Assembly (NCBI GenBank): GCA_903861645.1
Contig: CAIOVE010000032.1
Location: 1-64,000 of the forward strand
DNA length: 64,000 bases
DNA from: an uncultured Hyphomicrobiales bacterium
Lineage (GTDB): Bacteria > Pseudomonadota > Alphaproteobacteria > Rhizobiales > Beijerinckiaceae
Reading direction: 5' to 3'
Part shown: one piece after another, positions 53,035 to 64,000 of the stretch
Position numbering within the stretch: position 1 is the first letter of the stretch
How the letters are laid out: each line of letters starts with the position of its first letter
Notes under the pieces: model-generated
What the model was told of the DNA's origin: nothing
The model's database searches: none
Seen by the model: only the letters and a program-made list of their open reading frames with translations
Program-made: the position numbers and the translations under genes

Positions 53035-53991
53035 ATGTCCATGCACGAAGGGCTTTTGCCCAACAACGCCGCGCACGTGATGCGCCTGATCTGCGCGCCG
53101 GCGGCCGCGCGCGGCATCGCCGACATCATCGTCGAGAGCTTCGACCCGGCCGAATGCGCCGCCGGCGCCTTCGAGATCGAGGACGCCCAGCCGAGCTGGG
53201 ACGAGACGCGCACCTGGATCGTCGAGATATTCTTCGCCGACGAGCCGGACGAGGATTTCGTGCGCGGCATGATCGCCGCCATCGCGGGCGAGGAAGCCGC
53301 CGCCGCCGCCGTGTTCGAGCGCGTCGCCCAGAAGGACTGGGTCGCCTCGTCGCTCGAGGGCCTCAAGCCCGTCCGCGCCGGGCGCTTTCTGGTTCACGGC
53401 TCGCATAGCCGCGACGAGGTCGCAAGTAACGACATTGGTCTCGAAATCGAGGCGGCGCTGGCCTTCGGCACCGGCCATCACGGCACCACGCGCGGTTGCC
53501 TGCTGATGCTCGCCCGCATTCTCAAGCGCCGCCGTCCGCGCTGCATTCTGGACGTGGGTTCCGGCACGGGCGTGCTGGCGCTCGCCGCCGCGCGCTACCT
53601 GCATCAACCCGTCGCCGCCGGCGACATCGACCCCATCGCGGTCGAGGCCGCGCGGGCCAACGCGCGCCTCAACGGCGCGACGCCCTGGGTGCGGCCGGTC
53701 GTGGCGAAGGGGCTGGAACACCCCCGCCTGAAGGCGGCGGGGCCGTTCGATCTGATCTTCGCCAATATTCTGGCCAAGCCCCTGCGCCTGCTGGCGCCCT
53801 CGATCTGCGCCAACGCCGCCGACGGCGCCGACATCGTGCTGTCGGGCCTGCTCGACCGCGACGTGCCCGGCGTGCTCACGGCCTATGCCGCGGGCGGTTT
53901 CGCGCTGGTTTCGCGCGGCGATCTCGAGGGCTGGGCCTGCCTCTGGCTGCGCCGGGGCGGGGCCGCGCCGCGTCCCGATTACGACGACTGA
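53035..53991 (+). CDS. prmA: Ribosomal protein L11 methyltransferase
   Basis: A 318-residue SAM-dependent methyltransferase that trimethylates ribosomal protein L11. The N-terminal L11-recognition domain covers about 1-95 and the catalytic domain 110-310, with AFGTGHHGTTRGCLLML (about 142-158), motif I ILDVGSGTGVLALAAA (about 169-184), and FANILAKPLRLL (about 241-252) carrying the active-site Asn. All motifs are complete. It precedes the aminopeptidase P gene by 43 bp in the same direction, an arrangement I have seen in other alphaproteobacteria. Confidence 0.92.
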   Translation: MSMHEGLLPNNAAHVMRLICAPAAARGIADIIVESFDPAECAAGAFEIEDAQPSWDETRTWIVEIFFADEPDEDFVRGMIAAIAGEEAAAAAVFERVAQKDWVASSLEGLKPVRAGRFLVHGSHSRDEVASNDIGLEIEAALAFGTGHHGTTRGCLLMLARILKRRRPRCILDVGSGTGVLALAAARYLHQPVAAGDIDPIAVEAARANARLNGATPWVRPVVAKGLEHPRLKAAGPFDLIFANILAKPLRLLAPSICANAADGADIVLSGLLDRDVPGVLTAYAAGGFALVSRGDLEGWACLWLRRGGAAPRPDYDD

Positions 53992-54034
53992 TCGCGGCAT
54001 TGCGGCGCCTCGGGCGCCGCTCTAGTGTCGCGTC

Positions 54035-55855
54035 ATGTTCGAGAGCCATTTCCAATCCTTCGACGCCGCGCGCGATCCCTCCAGCGGTGGCCCACGCCTC
54101 GCCCTTCTGCGCGCCGAACTCAAGCGCCGCGGCCTTGATGGCTTCATCGTGCCGCGCGCGGACGAACATCAGAACGAGTATGTGCCGCCCAGCGCCGAGC
54201 GGTTGGCCTGGCTGACGGGCTTTGGCGGTTCGGCGGGCACGGCCATCGTGCTGGCGGCCAAGGCGGCGATTTTCGTCGATGGCCGCTACACGCTTGCGGT
54301 GCGCGACGAGGTCGACGTCAAGCTCTTCGCGCCTCTCAACAGCGGCGAGACGACGCCCGAGGCTTGGCTCGAAGCCAACGCCGGCAAGGGCGCGCGTATC
54401 GCATTTGATCCATGGCTTCACACGCCGGCGCAGGTCGCGCGCTACGAGGCGGCGGCCAAGGCGGCCGGCGCCGCGCTCGTGGCTGTCGAGACCAATCCGC
54501 TCGACGCCGTCTGGGCCGACCGTCCCGCGCCGCCCCATGGCATGGTCGCGCCTCATCCACCGCGACTGGCGGGCGAGGCCGCGGCCCGCAAGATCGCGCG
54601 CGTCCGCAAGGCTCTGGCGCGCGTCGACGGGCTCGTCGTCAGCGATCCCCACGCCATCGCGTGGCTGTTCAATCTGCGCGGCTCGGACGTGGCGCATACG
54701 CCCATCGCGCTCTGCTTCGCGTTCGTTCCCGCCAGCGGCGCGGCGACGCTCTATATCGACGCGGGCAAGCTGACGAAATCCATGGCGGCGGCGCTGGCGA
54801 GGATCGCCAATATCGCCCCGCCTTCGGCGCTGATCGGCGATCTCGAACGGCTGGGCGCGGCGGGCAAGCGCCTTCGCTTCGATCAGGCGACGGCGCCCTC
54901 GCGGCTGACCCGGGCGCTGGAGGCCGCGGGCGGCGTCGCGGACATGGGCGCCGATCCCATTGGCCTGATGAAGGCGCGCAAGAACGCGACGGAACTCGAT
55001 GGCGCGCGCGCCGCCCACTTGCGCGACGGCGTCGCCATGGCGCGTTTTCTGGCGTGGTTCGCAAGCGCGTCGCGCGCGGGGATCACGGAGATCGACGCGG
55101 CGCGGGCGCTGGAATCATTCCGGCGCGACACCGGCGCGCTCAGGGATATTTCCTTTCCGACCATCGCGGGCGCGGGCCCCAACGGCGCCATCGTGCATTA
55201 CCGCGTCGACGAGCGCTCCAACCGCGAGATCGGGCCGGGACTGTTCCTGCTCGATTCCGGCGCGCAATATGTCGATGGCACGACCGACATCACGCGCACG
55301 CTCGCGGTGGGCAAGCCCACGGCGGAGATGCGCGACCGGTTCACGCGCGTGCTCAAGGGGCATATCGGCATCGCCACGGCGGTGTTTCCCGTGGGCGTGA
55401 ACGGCGGGCAGATCGACGCCTTCGCGCGCCGCGCCCTGTGGGAAGCGGGGCTCGATTACGACCACGGCACCGGCCATGGCGTCGGCGCCTATCTGTCGGT
55501 GCACGAGGGGCCGCAGCGGATTTCGAAGGTCGGTTCGGTTCCGCTGGAGCCGGGCATGATCCTCTCCAACGAGCCCGGCTATTACAAGGCGGGCCACTGG
55601 GGCATCCGCATCGAGAATCTGATCGTGGTGGAGCCGCGCGCCATCAAGGGCGCGGAGCGCGCGATGCTGGGCTTCGAGACGATCACGCTCGCGCCAATAG
55701 ACCTCGCGCTTGTCGATGTCAGGCTGTTGTCGCGCGCGGAGATCGCGTGGCTGAAAGCCTATCACGCGCGGGTGCGCAAGGCGCTGTCGCCGCATCTCGA
55801 CCCGGCGACGCGCAAATGGCTCGCCGCCGCGACGCGCCCGCTCGCCAAGGGCTGA
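54035..55855 (+). CDS. pepP: Xaa-Pro aminopeptidase P (M24 metallopeptidase)
   Basis: A 606-residue three-domain aminopeptidase P that removes an N-terminal residue preceding proline. Two creatinase-N domains (about 20-165 and 175-320) precede the pita-bread M24 domain (about 325-545) and the short M24_C tail. Metal ligands are the Asp residues in FLLDSGAQYVDGTTDITRT (near 403-421), His in GTGHGVGAYL (near 485), Glu in SNEPGYYKAG (near 510) and Glu in GFETITLAPID (near 548). Length and order match the long eukaryote-like APP form common in Hyphomicrobiales. It has no signal peptide and acts in the cytoplasm. Confidence 0.93.
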   Translation: MFESHFQSFDAARDPSSGGPRLALLRAELKRRGLDGFIVPRADEHQNEYVPPSAERLAWLTGFGGSAGTAIVLAAKAAIFVDGRYTLAVRDEVDVKLFAPLNSGETTPEAWLEANAGKGARIAFDPWLHTPAQVARYEAAAKAAGAALVAVETNPLDAVWADRPAPPHGMVAPHPPRLAGEAAARKIARVRKALARVDGLVVSDPHAIAWLFNLRGSDVAHTPIALCFAFVPASGAATLYIDAGKLTKSMAAALARIANIAPPSALIGDLERLGAAGKRLRFDQATAPSRLTRALEAAGGVADMGADPIGLMKARKNATELDGARAAHLRDGVAMARFLAWFASASRAGITEIDAARALESFRRDTGALRDISFPTIAGAGPNGAIVHYRVDERSNREIGPGLFLLDSGAQYVDGTTDITRTLAVGKPTAEMRDRFTRVLKGHIGIATAVFPVGVNGGQIDAFARRALWEAGLDYDHGTGHGVGAYLSVHEGPQRISKVGSVPLEPGMILSNEPGYYKAGHWGIRIENLIVVEPRAIKGAERAMLGFETITLAPIDLALVDVRLLSRAEIAWLKAYHARVRKALSPHLDPATRKWLAAATRPLAKG

Positions 55856-56545
55856 TCAGCGCCCGAAAATGCCCTTGAGGAATTGCGCGGTGGCGTTGCG
55901 CTTCTTCTTGCGCTCAACCTCGTGCTGGTCGCGGATCCACGCGGTCTGCACCACCTTGCGCTCGCCGGCGAAGGGCGGGTGGCCATGCCATGACGTTTCC
56001 GAGCGCAGGAAGGCGAACATGGTGCCCATGGTCGGGGGAACCTCGACCTTGTAGGGCTCGAAGTTCTTGGGCCCGTAGAGCACGCGCAGGCGGCCCGCGC
56101 CGTTATCGCCCCATTCGTCGTTCAGATAGAACAGCACGGTCATGATCTTGGACTTGCCGTCGACATGGGGCGGGCCGTCGCGCAACTGGCTCAGTTTGCG
56201 GATCGTGGTCAGCCGCGGATAGGGGTGCAGATCGAGCCCCATCTTTCGCGACATGACCTCGGAAAACTCCGGGCTTTCGATTTCATCGACGAGCTGCTTG
56301 AAGCGCCCCTTGAGCGAAACCTCGTCGACGGTGAGGAAGCCGGGCTTGGTGATGTGCGGGAACTCGGCGCGCAGGGCGGGCACCGCCGCGTGGCTCAGCG
56401 TGTCGGACGCCAGCATGTAGGTGTAGGGCTCGCGCGACACCTCGGCGGCGCGGACCGCGTCGAGATTGATCACCGGGTCGGCCCAGATGTCGGGCAGGGA
56501 ATGGCGGGCCGCCGACGCGTCGGCTCCCGTGCTGGCCAGGCTCAT
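55856..56545 (-). CDS. 2-oxoglutarate/Fe(II)-dependent oxygenase family protein
   Basis: A 229-residue jelly-roll oxygenase. The iron triad is H127-x-D129 (GPPHVDGKSK) and H187 or H189 (TSWHGHPPFAGERKVVQTAWI), with R196 as the probable 2-oxoglutarate anchor. The substrate is unknown; bacterial relatives act on small molecules or on protein prolines/sugar chains. ATG at 56545 is favoured over a longer frame reaching 56605. It abuts pepP tail-to-tail with 0 bp between. The C-terminus is a basic tail, KKKRNATAQFLKGIFGR. Confidence 0.82.
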   Translation of the reverse strand: MSLASTGADASAARHSLPDIWADPVINLDAVRAAEVSREPYTYMLASDTLSHAAVPALRAEFPHITKPGFLTVDEVSLKGRFKQLVDEIESPEFSEVMSRKMGLDLHPYPRLTTIRKLSQLRDGPPHVDGKSKIMTVLFYLNDEWGDNGAGRLRVLYGPKNFEPYKVEVPPTMGTMFAFLRSETSWHGHPPFAGERKVVQTAWIRDQHEVERKKKRNATAQFLKGIFGR

Positions 56546-56639
56546 GGCGCGCTCCTGTGGATGGGATTCCGGTTCCCTTATGGCTAATCGGCGAAGACGG
56601 CGCAATCAGGGCGTGGCGGCCATGAGGTCGCGGGAGTGG

Positions 56640-58772
<2,133 letters not shown>

Positions 58773-58780
58773 TCACGCGT

Positions 58781-60454
58781 TCAGCCGACGCCGCCCGCCA
58801 GCAGCTTGCCAGCGGCGGCGCGCGCCTCGTCGGTGATCGTCGCGCCGGAGAGCATGCGGGCGATTTCCTCCTTGCGCGCGTCGGGCGGCAGGGGATCGAC
58901 GCGCGTGGCGACGCGCTTGCCCTTGTCGGCGAGATCCTTGGCGATGCGGAAATGGCCGGCGGCGCGCGCGGCGACCTGTGGCGCGTGGGTGACGGCGAGC
59001 ACCTGCGCGCGCCCCGAAAGCCGTTCGAGGCGGCGGCCGATGGCGTCGGCCACCGCGCCGCCGACGCCGGTGTCGATTTCGTCGAAGACGAGGGTGGGGG
59101 CGGTGCCGCGATCGGCGAGCGCCACCTTCAGCGCCAGCATGAAGCGGGCGAGTTCGCCGCCCGAGGCGACCTTCATCAGCGGTCCCGGTCGCGCGCCCGG
59201 ATTGGTCTGGACGAAGAATTCGACGCGGTCGATCCCGTCGGGTCCGGGATTGGCCGGGTCGCTGTCGATCTGGGTCGTGAAGGTCGCGCGCTCCAGCTTG
59301 AGGGGCGGCAGTTCCGCGTTGACGGTCTTGTCGAGCGTCGTGGCGGCCTTGCGGCGGGCGGCGGACAGAGCGGCGGCGGCCTTGTCCAGCTTCTGCCGGG
59401 CGGCGGCCAGCGCCTTGTCGAGGGCCTTCAGGCGCGCCTCGCCGGCGTCGAGCGCGGCGAGGTCGGCGGCGAACTTGTCGGCGAGGGCGGGCAGGTCGTC
59501 CACGCCCGTTGAATATTTGCGCGCCGCGCCGCGCAGGGCGAACAGGCGCTCCTCGACGCGCTCGAGTTCGCGCGGGTCGAACCTGGCGTCCCGAAGGGCG
59601 CTTTCGACGCTTTGCGCGGCGAGTTCCAGCGCCTCGATGGCGGCGTCGAGCGCCTTGACGGGCGGCTCGATGAGGGCGGGCGCCTGCGCCGCGCGGCGTT
59701 CAAGCCGTCGCATGAGGCTCGACAGGCCGGCGATGGGCGAATGATCGCCCGAAAGGGAATCATGCGCCTCGCGCAACTCCCCCGTGACCTTCTCGGCCTG
59801 CATCATCGCCGTGCGGGCGGTGGCGAGGGCTTCCTCCTCGCCGGGGCGGGGGGAGAGTTTCGAGAGTTCCGCGTGGGCGTGGCGCAAATAGTCCGCGTCT
59901 GCGCGGGCGCGGGCGACGCGCGCCTGCTCCGCGGCCAGTTCCGTCTCCGTCGCGCGCCAGGCGGCGTGCGCCTCGCGGGTGTCGGCCAGCGGGCCGCCGA
60001 GGCCGCCGAAGGAATCGACCAGCGCCCGGTGCATGGCGCCATCGACAAGCGCGCGGTCGTCGTGCTGGCCGTGGATTTCGACCAGCGTCGCGCCGATGTC
60101 GCGCAGGGTCTGCACGCTGACGGGTTGATCGTTGACGAAGGCTCGTGTGCGGCCATCGGCCATCTGCACCCGGCGCAGAATGAGGTCGCCGTCGATGGCG
60201 ATGTCGTTGCGCGCGGCGATGGCCAGCGAGGCGTGGCCGCCGGGCGGATCGAAGGCGGCGGTCACCTGGCCGCTCGCCTGACCGGCGCGGACGAGGGAGC
60301 CATCGCCGCGCGATCCCAGCGCCAGCGCGAAAGCGTCGAGAAGTATGGATTTGCCGGCGCCGGTCTCGCCCGTCAGCACGGTGAGCCCGCCGTCGAGACG
60401 CAGATCCAGCCGATCAATCAGAACGATGTCACGGATCGAAAGCTGCGCAAGCAT
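58781..60454 (-). CDS. recN: DNA repair protein RecN
   Basis: A 557-residue SMC-like ATPase used in double-strand-break repair. Walker A GETGAGKS lies at about residues 29-36, the signature VASGGELARFMLAL at about 432-445 and Walker B LVFDEIDTGVGG at about 458-470. Between them is a long Ala/Arg/Glu-rich coiled coil (about 150-390). The start at 60454 (MLAQLSIRDIVLIDRLDL) gives the conserved N-terminus; a longer frame would overlap the bamD stop. It follows bamD by 13 bp and should be co-transcribed. Confidence 0.95.
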   Translation of the reverse strand: MLAQLSIRDIVLIDRLDLRLDGGLTVLTGETGAGKSILLDAFALALGSRGDGSLVRAGQASGQVTAAFDPPGGHASLAIAARNDIAIDGDLILRRVQMADGRTRAFVNDQPVSVQTLRDIGATLVEIHGQHDDRALVDGAMHRALVDSFGGLGGPLADTREAHAAWRATETELAAEQARVARARADADYLRHAHAELSKLSPRPGEEEALATARTAMMQAEKVTGELREAHDSLSGDHSPIAGLSSLMRRLERRAAQAPALIEPPVKALDAAIEALELAAQSVESALRDARFDPRELERVEERLFALRGAARKYSTGVDDLPALADKFAADLAALDAGEARLKALDKALAAARQKLDKAAAALSAARRKAATTLDKTVNAELPPLKLERATFTTQIDSDPANPGPDGIDRVEFFVQTNPGARPGPLMKVASGGELARFMLALKVALADRGTAPTLVFDEIDTGVGGAVADAIGRRLERLSGRAQVLAVTHAPQVAARAAGHFRIAKDLADKGKRVATRVDPLPPDARKEEIARMLSGATITDEARAAAGKLLAGGVG

Positions 60455-60467
60455 GACCGCCCGGGGG

Positions 60468-61355
60468 TTAGCCCAAGCCAATCCGCTTGAAGGCCTTGGA
60501 AATCCATGACGCGCTGTTTTCGTTGGGCGAATAGCCGCCCTTCTGCAACAGGTTGTAGGCGTCCTGATACCACGGGCTGTCGGGGTAGTTATGGCCGAGA
60601 ACGGCGGCGGCCGTCTGCGCCTCGTTGACGATGCCGAGCGCGAGATAGGCCTCGGTGAGGCGGTACAGCGCCTCCTCGATGTGGCGCGTCGTCTGGTACT
60701 TGGCGATCACCTCGCGGAAGCGGTTCACCGCGCCCGTGTAATTATTGCGGCCGAGGTAATAGCGGCCGACGGACATTTCCTTGCCGCCGAGCTGGTCGCG
60801 CAGAACGGTGATCTTGTACTTGGCGTCGTCGACGTATTCGGACTTGGGATAGCGCTCGACGAGCTGCTGGAACATCTGGAGGCCCTTTTCGGACCGTTCC
60901 TGATCGCGGGTGATGTCCGGCACCTGATTGTAATAGGACATGGCCGCCAGATACATGGCGTAGGGCGCGTCGGGCGACGACGGGTAAAGGCTCACGTAGC
61001 GGTTCGCGGAGGAAATGGCGTCGTCGTACTTGCCGCCCTGATAATAGGCGTAGGTCGCCATCAACTGGCCTTTGCGGGCCTGTTGGGAGAACGGGTACTG
61101 CTTGTCGAGATCGTTGAACCGCTTCGCGGCGCCCTCGGAGTCCTTCTTCGACAGGCGCGCGAGGCCCTGATCGTAGATCTGGTCGGGCTGTTCATCGGGC
61201 AGCAGCTTGGTTTCGTATTTCTCGCCCTTGCTGAAGGGGTTCAGCGAGTCCAGCGTCGAACAGGCCGCGATCGGCGACAGCAGGGCGATGACCGCCGCGA
61301 GACGCGCGCCCCCGGCAAGCCGACGTGACCGGATCAGGTTGTGCATAACGGACAT
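60468..61355 (-). CDS. bamD: Outer-membrane assembly lipoprotein BamD
   Basis: About 295 residues. The lipobox SPIAAC puts the acylated Cys at residue 32 of this start. The mature protein is a five-TPR scaffold (recognisable repeats such as YDQGLARLSKKDSEGAAKRF and KGQLMATYAYYQGGKYDDAI) of the BAM complex that inserts beta-barrel proteins such as the porin at 11969. The start could be GTG at 61382 or ATG at 61355 or 61346; 61355 gives a normal signal sequence. It follows lpxC by 173 bp and precedes recN, the usual alphaproteobacterial order (also called comL). Confidence 0.93.
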   Translation of the reverse strand: MSVMHNLIRSRRLAGGARLAAVIALLSPIAACSTLDSLNPFSKGEKYETKLLPDEQPDQIYDQGLARLSKKDSEGAAKRFNDLDKQYPFSQQARKGQLMATYAYYQGGKYDDAISSANRYVSLYPSSPDAPYAMYLAAMSYYNQVPDITRDQERSEKGLQMFQQLVERYPKSEYVDDAKYKITVLRDQLGGKEMSVGRYYLGRNNYTGAVNRFREVIAKYQTTRHIEEALYRLTEAYLALGIVNEAQTAAAVLGHNYPDSPWYQDAYNLLQKGGYSPNENSASWISKAFKRIGLG

Positions 61356-61528
61356 GTCGTCGAACTCGCTGCAATGAAACACGGACCCTCTCCCGGTGGA
61401 GAGCGCCGCCGCGCATGACTACGCGATTGTTTAACCTAAACAGGAGTGAAAAGCCACAGCCCGGGTAAGTCAGCCAGAGACAGGGTGAATGTGGCCAATC
61501 CGCGACATCGGGTGGATTTGACGTCCGC

Positions 61529-62479
61529 TCAGTTCGCCTCGGAGTACATAGCGGGCCGCAGGCCGAATCCGGCTTCGGCGCGGGCCGCCTCGCGGCGTGG
61601 CTGGGCGTCGATCACGGCGAAGGCCGAGCGATCGGCGAACAGGGCCTCGAGAACGGAAACGTTCATCTTGTGCCCGCCGCGGAAGGACTTGTAGCGCGCG
61701 ATCAGGGGCAGGCCGGCGAGGGCGAGATCGCCGACGGCGTCGAGCATCTTGTGGCGGACGAATTCGTCGGGATAACGCAGGCCCTCGGGATTCAGCACGC
61801 GCTCGCCATCGAGCGCCACGGTGTTTTCCAGCGAGGCGCCAAGCGCGAAGCCCGCTTTTGTCAGGCGCTCCACGTCGCGCAGGAAGCCGAACGTGCGGGC
61901 GCGCGACAATTCGCGGCGGAACACGTCCGGCGTCAGATCGACGCGCTTTTGCTGGCGGCCGATGACGCCGGCGGCGAAATCGATCTCGACGTCGAGGCTG
62001 AGGCCGCTCGTCGCGGGGCGCAGCTCGGAGAAAGCGCCGCCATGCTCGACGCGCACGGGCTTGAGAACCTTTATGTAACGGCGGGCCGCGGCCTGACGCA
62101 CAAGGCCGACCTGATCGATGGCCTCGACGAAAGCCGCCGACGAACCGTCCATGATCGGGGTTTCCGGCCCGTCGATTTCCACGGTGGCGTTATCGACGCC
62201 CAGACCCGAAAAAGCCGCCAGCAGATGCTCGATGGTCGCCACGGTGGCGTCATCTTTTCGCCCGATGACGGTGCACAACTCGGTCATGGAGACCTTGTCC
62301 CAACGCGCTTCGATGATGCGCTCGCCTCCGCCGGCGAGGCCAGTGCGGAGGAAGACAATGCCGGTGTTGATGGGAGCGGGCTGAATGACAATCGATACGG
62401 GAGCGTTTGAATGAACCCCGGCGCCGGCCAGCGTCACGCGCTCGCGCAGGGTTGTCTGTTTGGCGACGGTCATTCTCAT
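61529..62479 (-). CDS. lpxC: UDP-3-O-acyl-N-acetylglucosamine deacetylase LpxC
   Basis: A 316-residue zinc deacetylase that performs the committed step of lipid A synthesis. Zinc ligands are H85 in TIEHLLAAFSGLG, and the later His/Asp in VRHKMLDAVGDLALAG (about 239-254); the catalytic GPETPIMDGSSAAFVE (about 104-119) and the basic HKMNVSVLEALF segment are present. ATG at 62479 or 62473 could be the start. It follows ftsZ after a terminator and a 304-bp spacer, so it probably has its own promoter, and leads into bamD. Confidence 0.96.
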   Translation of the reverse strand: MRMTVAKQTTLRERVTLAGAGVHSNAPVSIVIQPAPINTGIVFLRTGLAGGGERIIEARWDKVSMTELCTVIGRKDDATVATIEHLLAAFSGLGVDNATVEIDGPETPIMDGSSAAFVEAIDQVGLVRQAAARRYIKVLKPVRVEHGGAFSELRPATSGLSLDVEIDFAAGVIGRQQKRVDLTPDVFRRELSRARTFGFLRDVERLTKAGFALGASLENTVALDGERVLNPEGLRYPDEFVRHKMLDAVGDLALAGLPLIARYKSFRGGHKMNVSVLEALFADRSAFAVIDAQPRREAARAEAGFGLRPAMYSEAN

Positions 62480-62783
62480 CCCAATCCGATATGTTGGCCG
62501 GCCTGAACGCTACACGGCGACCGCGCGACCAAGTTTCAGTTTCGGGGCGAAACCCATCCGAAACCGCTTTGGCCAGAACCGGGCGCATCAGGCCCGGTCA
62601 AGCCACGCCGTGCTACATGCTTCCCCCGGAAAGCCCTGGCGCGCGGCGGCGTCGAAGGGCGAAACCCGTCGACAGGGTTAAAATACGGCTTTGGCGGGGC
62701 ATAGCCAAATCACGGTTTCTTACGTTCTGTAACACGATTCCGCGATGCAGCATGTGATGTATAAATATATGAAATATTTATTA
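62480..62783. other. Intergenic spacer upstream of lpxC with an AT-rich island
   Basis: No gene is seen here. The half nearest lpxC is ordinary GC-rich sequence. At about 62750-62795 the composition drops to mainly A/T, including an inverted repeat TAAATAT (62763-62769) and ATATTTA (62775-62781) separated by 5 bases. It lies immediately beyond the ftsZ terminator. It could be part of the lpxC promoter region (read on the minus strand it is upstream) or a protein-binding site; nothing further can be supported. Confidence 0.5.
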
Positions 62784-62818
62784 AAAAATAAAAGGGCGCC
62801 CGGTTGTCCGGACGCCCC
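62784..62818 (-). terminator. Rho-independent terminator of ftsZ
   Basis: On the minus strand GGGCGTCCGG (62818-62809) pairs with CCGGGCGCCC (62804-62795) through nine Watson-Crick pairs and one G-T pair, with a 4-base loop, followed by TTTTATTTTTT (62794-62784). It starts 22 bases after the ftsZ stop. Confidence 0.92.
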
Positions 62819-62839
62819 TTTGTCGCGGTGCGGCAGGCT

Positions 62840-64000
62840 TCAGCTGGACTGGCGGCGCAGGAAGGCCGGAATCTCCAGATGATCGTCCTCGGCGGCGCGC
62901 GGGGCGGGCGCCACGCGGCCATGCTGGTCGAGGTGCGCTTGCGGCGCGGCCGGGCGCTTGCCGTATTCGTCGTGCACGGGCTTGGGCTGATAGGCCGGAC
63001 GCGGCGCGGGCTGCGGCTGACGCGGCTGCGGCGCGGCGGCGCGAGGCGCGGTCTGCTGTTCGGCTTCTTCCTGACGGCTCATGCCGAAGGCCGCGAGGCG
63101 CTCGAACAGGGTCTGGCGGCGGGCGGCGGGCGCCGTCTGCTCGGGCTGACGGTCGCCCTCGCGCCAGGCGCGAAGCTGTTCCTGACCCGGACGAGGAAGA
63201 TCCTCGATCGAGGGCATGCGCACCGGACGAACCGGCGCTTCCGGCGCGGGCGGGATGAAGGGTCCGCGCTCCTGAACGGGCTCGTAGTGAACCGGCGCGG
63301 GCGCCGCCTGCATCTCCTGATAGACCGGGCGCGGGCGCACCGGCTCGAGGCGGACGTCGTGATGCATCTGCGGCGCGGGCTGGGGCGCCGGCGCGACAGG
63401 GGCCAGCGGCAGCGACTGTTGGTAGGGGGCGGGCGCCTCCTCGACGACCTGCGCGCGGGGCGCGGGCGCCGTCTGAGCGCGGAGCTTCTGCGCGACGCTC
63501 GCGATGCGGGCCTCGGCGTTGCGGTCGCGCTCATGTTCCTCGAAAGGGCGGTCGATACCCGTGGCGACGACGGACACGCGGATCACGCCGACCAGCGACT
63601 CGTCGAAGGTCGCGCCGAGGATGATGTTGGCGTCCTCGTCGACTTCCTGACGGATGCGGCTGGCCGCCTCGTCCACTTCGTACAGCGTCATGTCGGCGCC
63701 GCCGGTGATCGAGATCAGCAGGCCGCGGGCGCCCTTCATGGAGACTTCGTCGAGCAGCGGGTTGGCGATGGCGGCTTCGGCGGCCATCAGCGCGCGCTTG
63801 TCGCCGGTGGCCTCGCCGGTGCCCATCATGGCCTTGCCCATTTCGCGCATGATCGAGCGAACGTCGGCGAAGTCGAGATTGACGAGACCCTGTTTGACCA
63901 TGAGGTCGGTGATCGAGGCGACGCCCGAATACAGCACCTGATCGGCCATCGAGAAGGCGTCGGCGAAGGTGGTGTGCTCGTTGGCGATGCGGAACAGGTT
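62840..64000 (-). CDS. ftsZ: Cell division protein FtsZ, C-terminal part (continues beyond window)
   Basis: The last 386 residues of the tubulin-like GTPase that forms the division ring; the N-terminal GTP-binding half lies beyond position 64000. The frame is open from the window edge ([20 protein letters not shown]), so the internal ATG at 63949 is not the true start. The C-terminal half of the globular domain includes [20 protein letters not shown] and [15 protein letters not shown] long disordered linker follows, rich in Pro, Ala and Gln (about 200 residues), and the chain ends in the conserved peptide [12 protein letters not shown] that binds FtsA and other partners. The long linker is typical of Hyphomicrobiales. 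Confidence 0.97.
   Translation of the reverse strand, partial: NLFRIANEHTTFADAFSMADQVLYSGVASITDLMVKQGLVNLDFADVRSIMREMGKAMMGTGEATGDKRALMAAEAAIANPLLDEVSMKGARGLLISITGGADMTLYEVDEAASRIRQEVDEDANIILGATFDESLVGVIRVSVVATGIDRPFEEHERDRNAEARIASVAQKLRAQTAPAPRAQVVEEAPAPYQQSLPLAPVAPAPQPAPQMHHDVRLEPVRPRPVYQEMQAAPAPVHYEPVQERGPFIPPAPEAPVRPVRMPSIEDLPRPGQEQLRAWREGDRQPEQTAPAARRQTLFERLAAFGMSRQEEAEQQTAPRAAAPQPRQPQPAPRPAYQPKPVHDEYGKRPAAPQAHLDQHGRVAPAPRAAEDDHLEIPAFLRRQSS

Overview
The window is 64 kb of GC-rich DNA (about 65-70% by eye) from an alphaproteobacterium, almost certainly of the order Hyphomicrobiales (Rhizobiales). The evidence is the gene order ftsZ-lpxC-bamD-recN-ligA, a Rhizobiales-type porin (Porin_2), a DUF4169/ribbon-helix-helix gene pair, an alphaproteobacterial-style PrmA, and RNase P RNA next to a small glycine-zipper lipoprotein. 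I cannot fix the family or genus; a Beijerinckiaceae/Methylocystaceae-like or Bradyrhizobium-like relative is a guess.

Layout. 1-140: tail of an IS5-type transposase. 379-7581: TspO, a solitary molybdopterin (CoxL-like) subunit, two fumarylacetoacetate-hydrolase-family enzymes (one with a Tat-like signal), a B3/B4-domain protein and an orphan ABC binding protein. 7648-8376: a VapBC toxin-antitoxin pair with a palindromic operator. 8427-8820: RNase P RNA on the minus strand. 9054-11730: lipoprotein with a strong terminator, AmpD-like amidase, short-chain dehydrogenase, DUF4169 and RHH proteins. 11969-17117: porin and a large AsmA-family protein. 17234-19649: ureE-ureF-DUF3995-ureG, without urease structural genes.

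19655-37407 is an unbroken minus-strand run of 15 genes with no gap above about 110 bp. It has catabolic and transport character: 3-hydroxyisobutyrate dehydrogenase-like enzyme, MFS exporter, NDP-forming acyl-CoA synthetase, ABC permease and binding protein, hydroxycinnamoyl-CoA hydratase/lyase-like crotonase, a Bug (TctC) protein, an ABC ATPase, a cupin, the TIGR04282/TIGR04283 glycosyltransferase pair, a 6PGDH-fold dehydrogenase, HyuB, HyuA and a TAXI-type binding protein without a signal peptide. The synthetase plus crotonase pair suggests ferulate/coumarate-type side-chain degradation (inference).

37513-47551: a membrane protein, a plus-strand glycosyltransferase/methyltransferase/acyltransferase trio for a surface glycan, UvrD helicase, a spermidine-synthase-like protein, a membrane protein, a DUF924 protein, and a D-lactate dehydrogenase-like flavoprotein. 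47633-50527: a single-chain MmeI-type restriction-modification enzyme whose specificity region is strikingly AT-richer than the rest. 50571-52832: a small Cys-containing secreted protein, a broken FAD-dependent oxidoreductase and its GtrA partner. 53035-56545: PrmA, aminopeptidase P and a 2OG-Fe(II) oxygenase. 56640-64000: the housekeeping block ligA, recN, bamD, lpxC and the 3' part of ftsZ, all on the minus strand, covering DNA repair, outer-membrane assembly, lipid A synthesis and division.

I found no tRNA, rRNA, CRISPR array, prophage or integrase. The most unusual points are the mosaic MmeI-like enzyme, the frameshifted flavoenzyme, the Tat-signal FAH protein, the possible ferulate module with altered active-site residues, and the surplus of binding proteins over membrane components. 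None of these amounts to a demonstrated new system.
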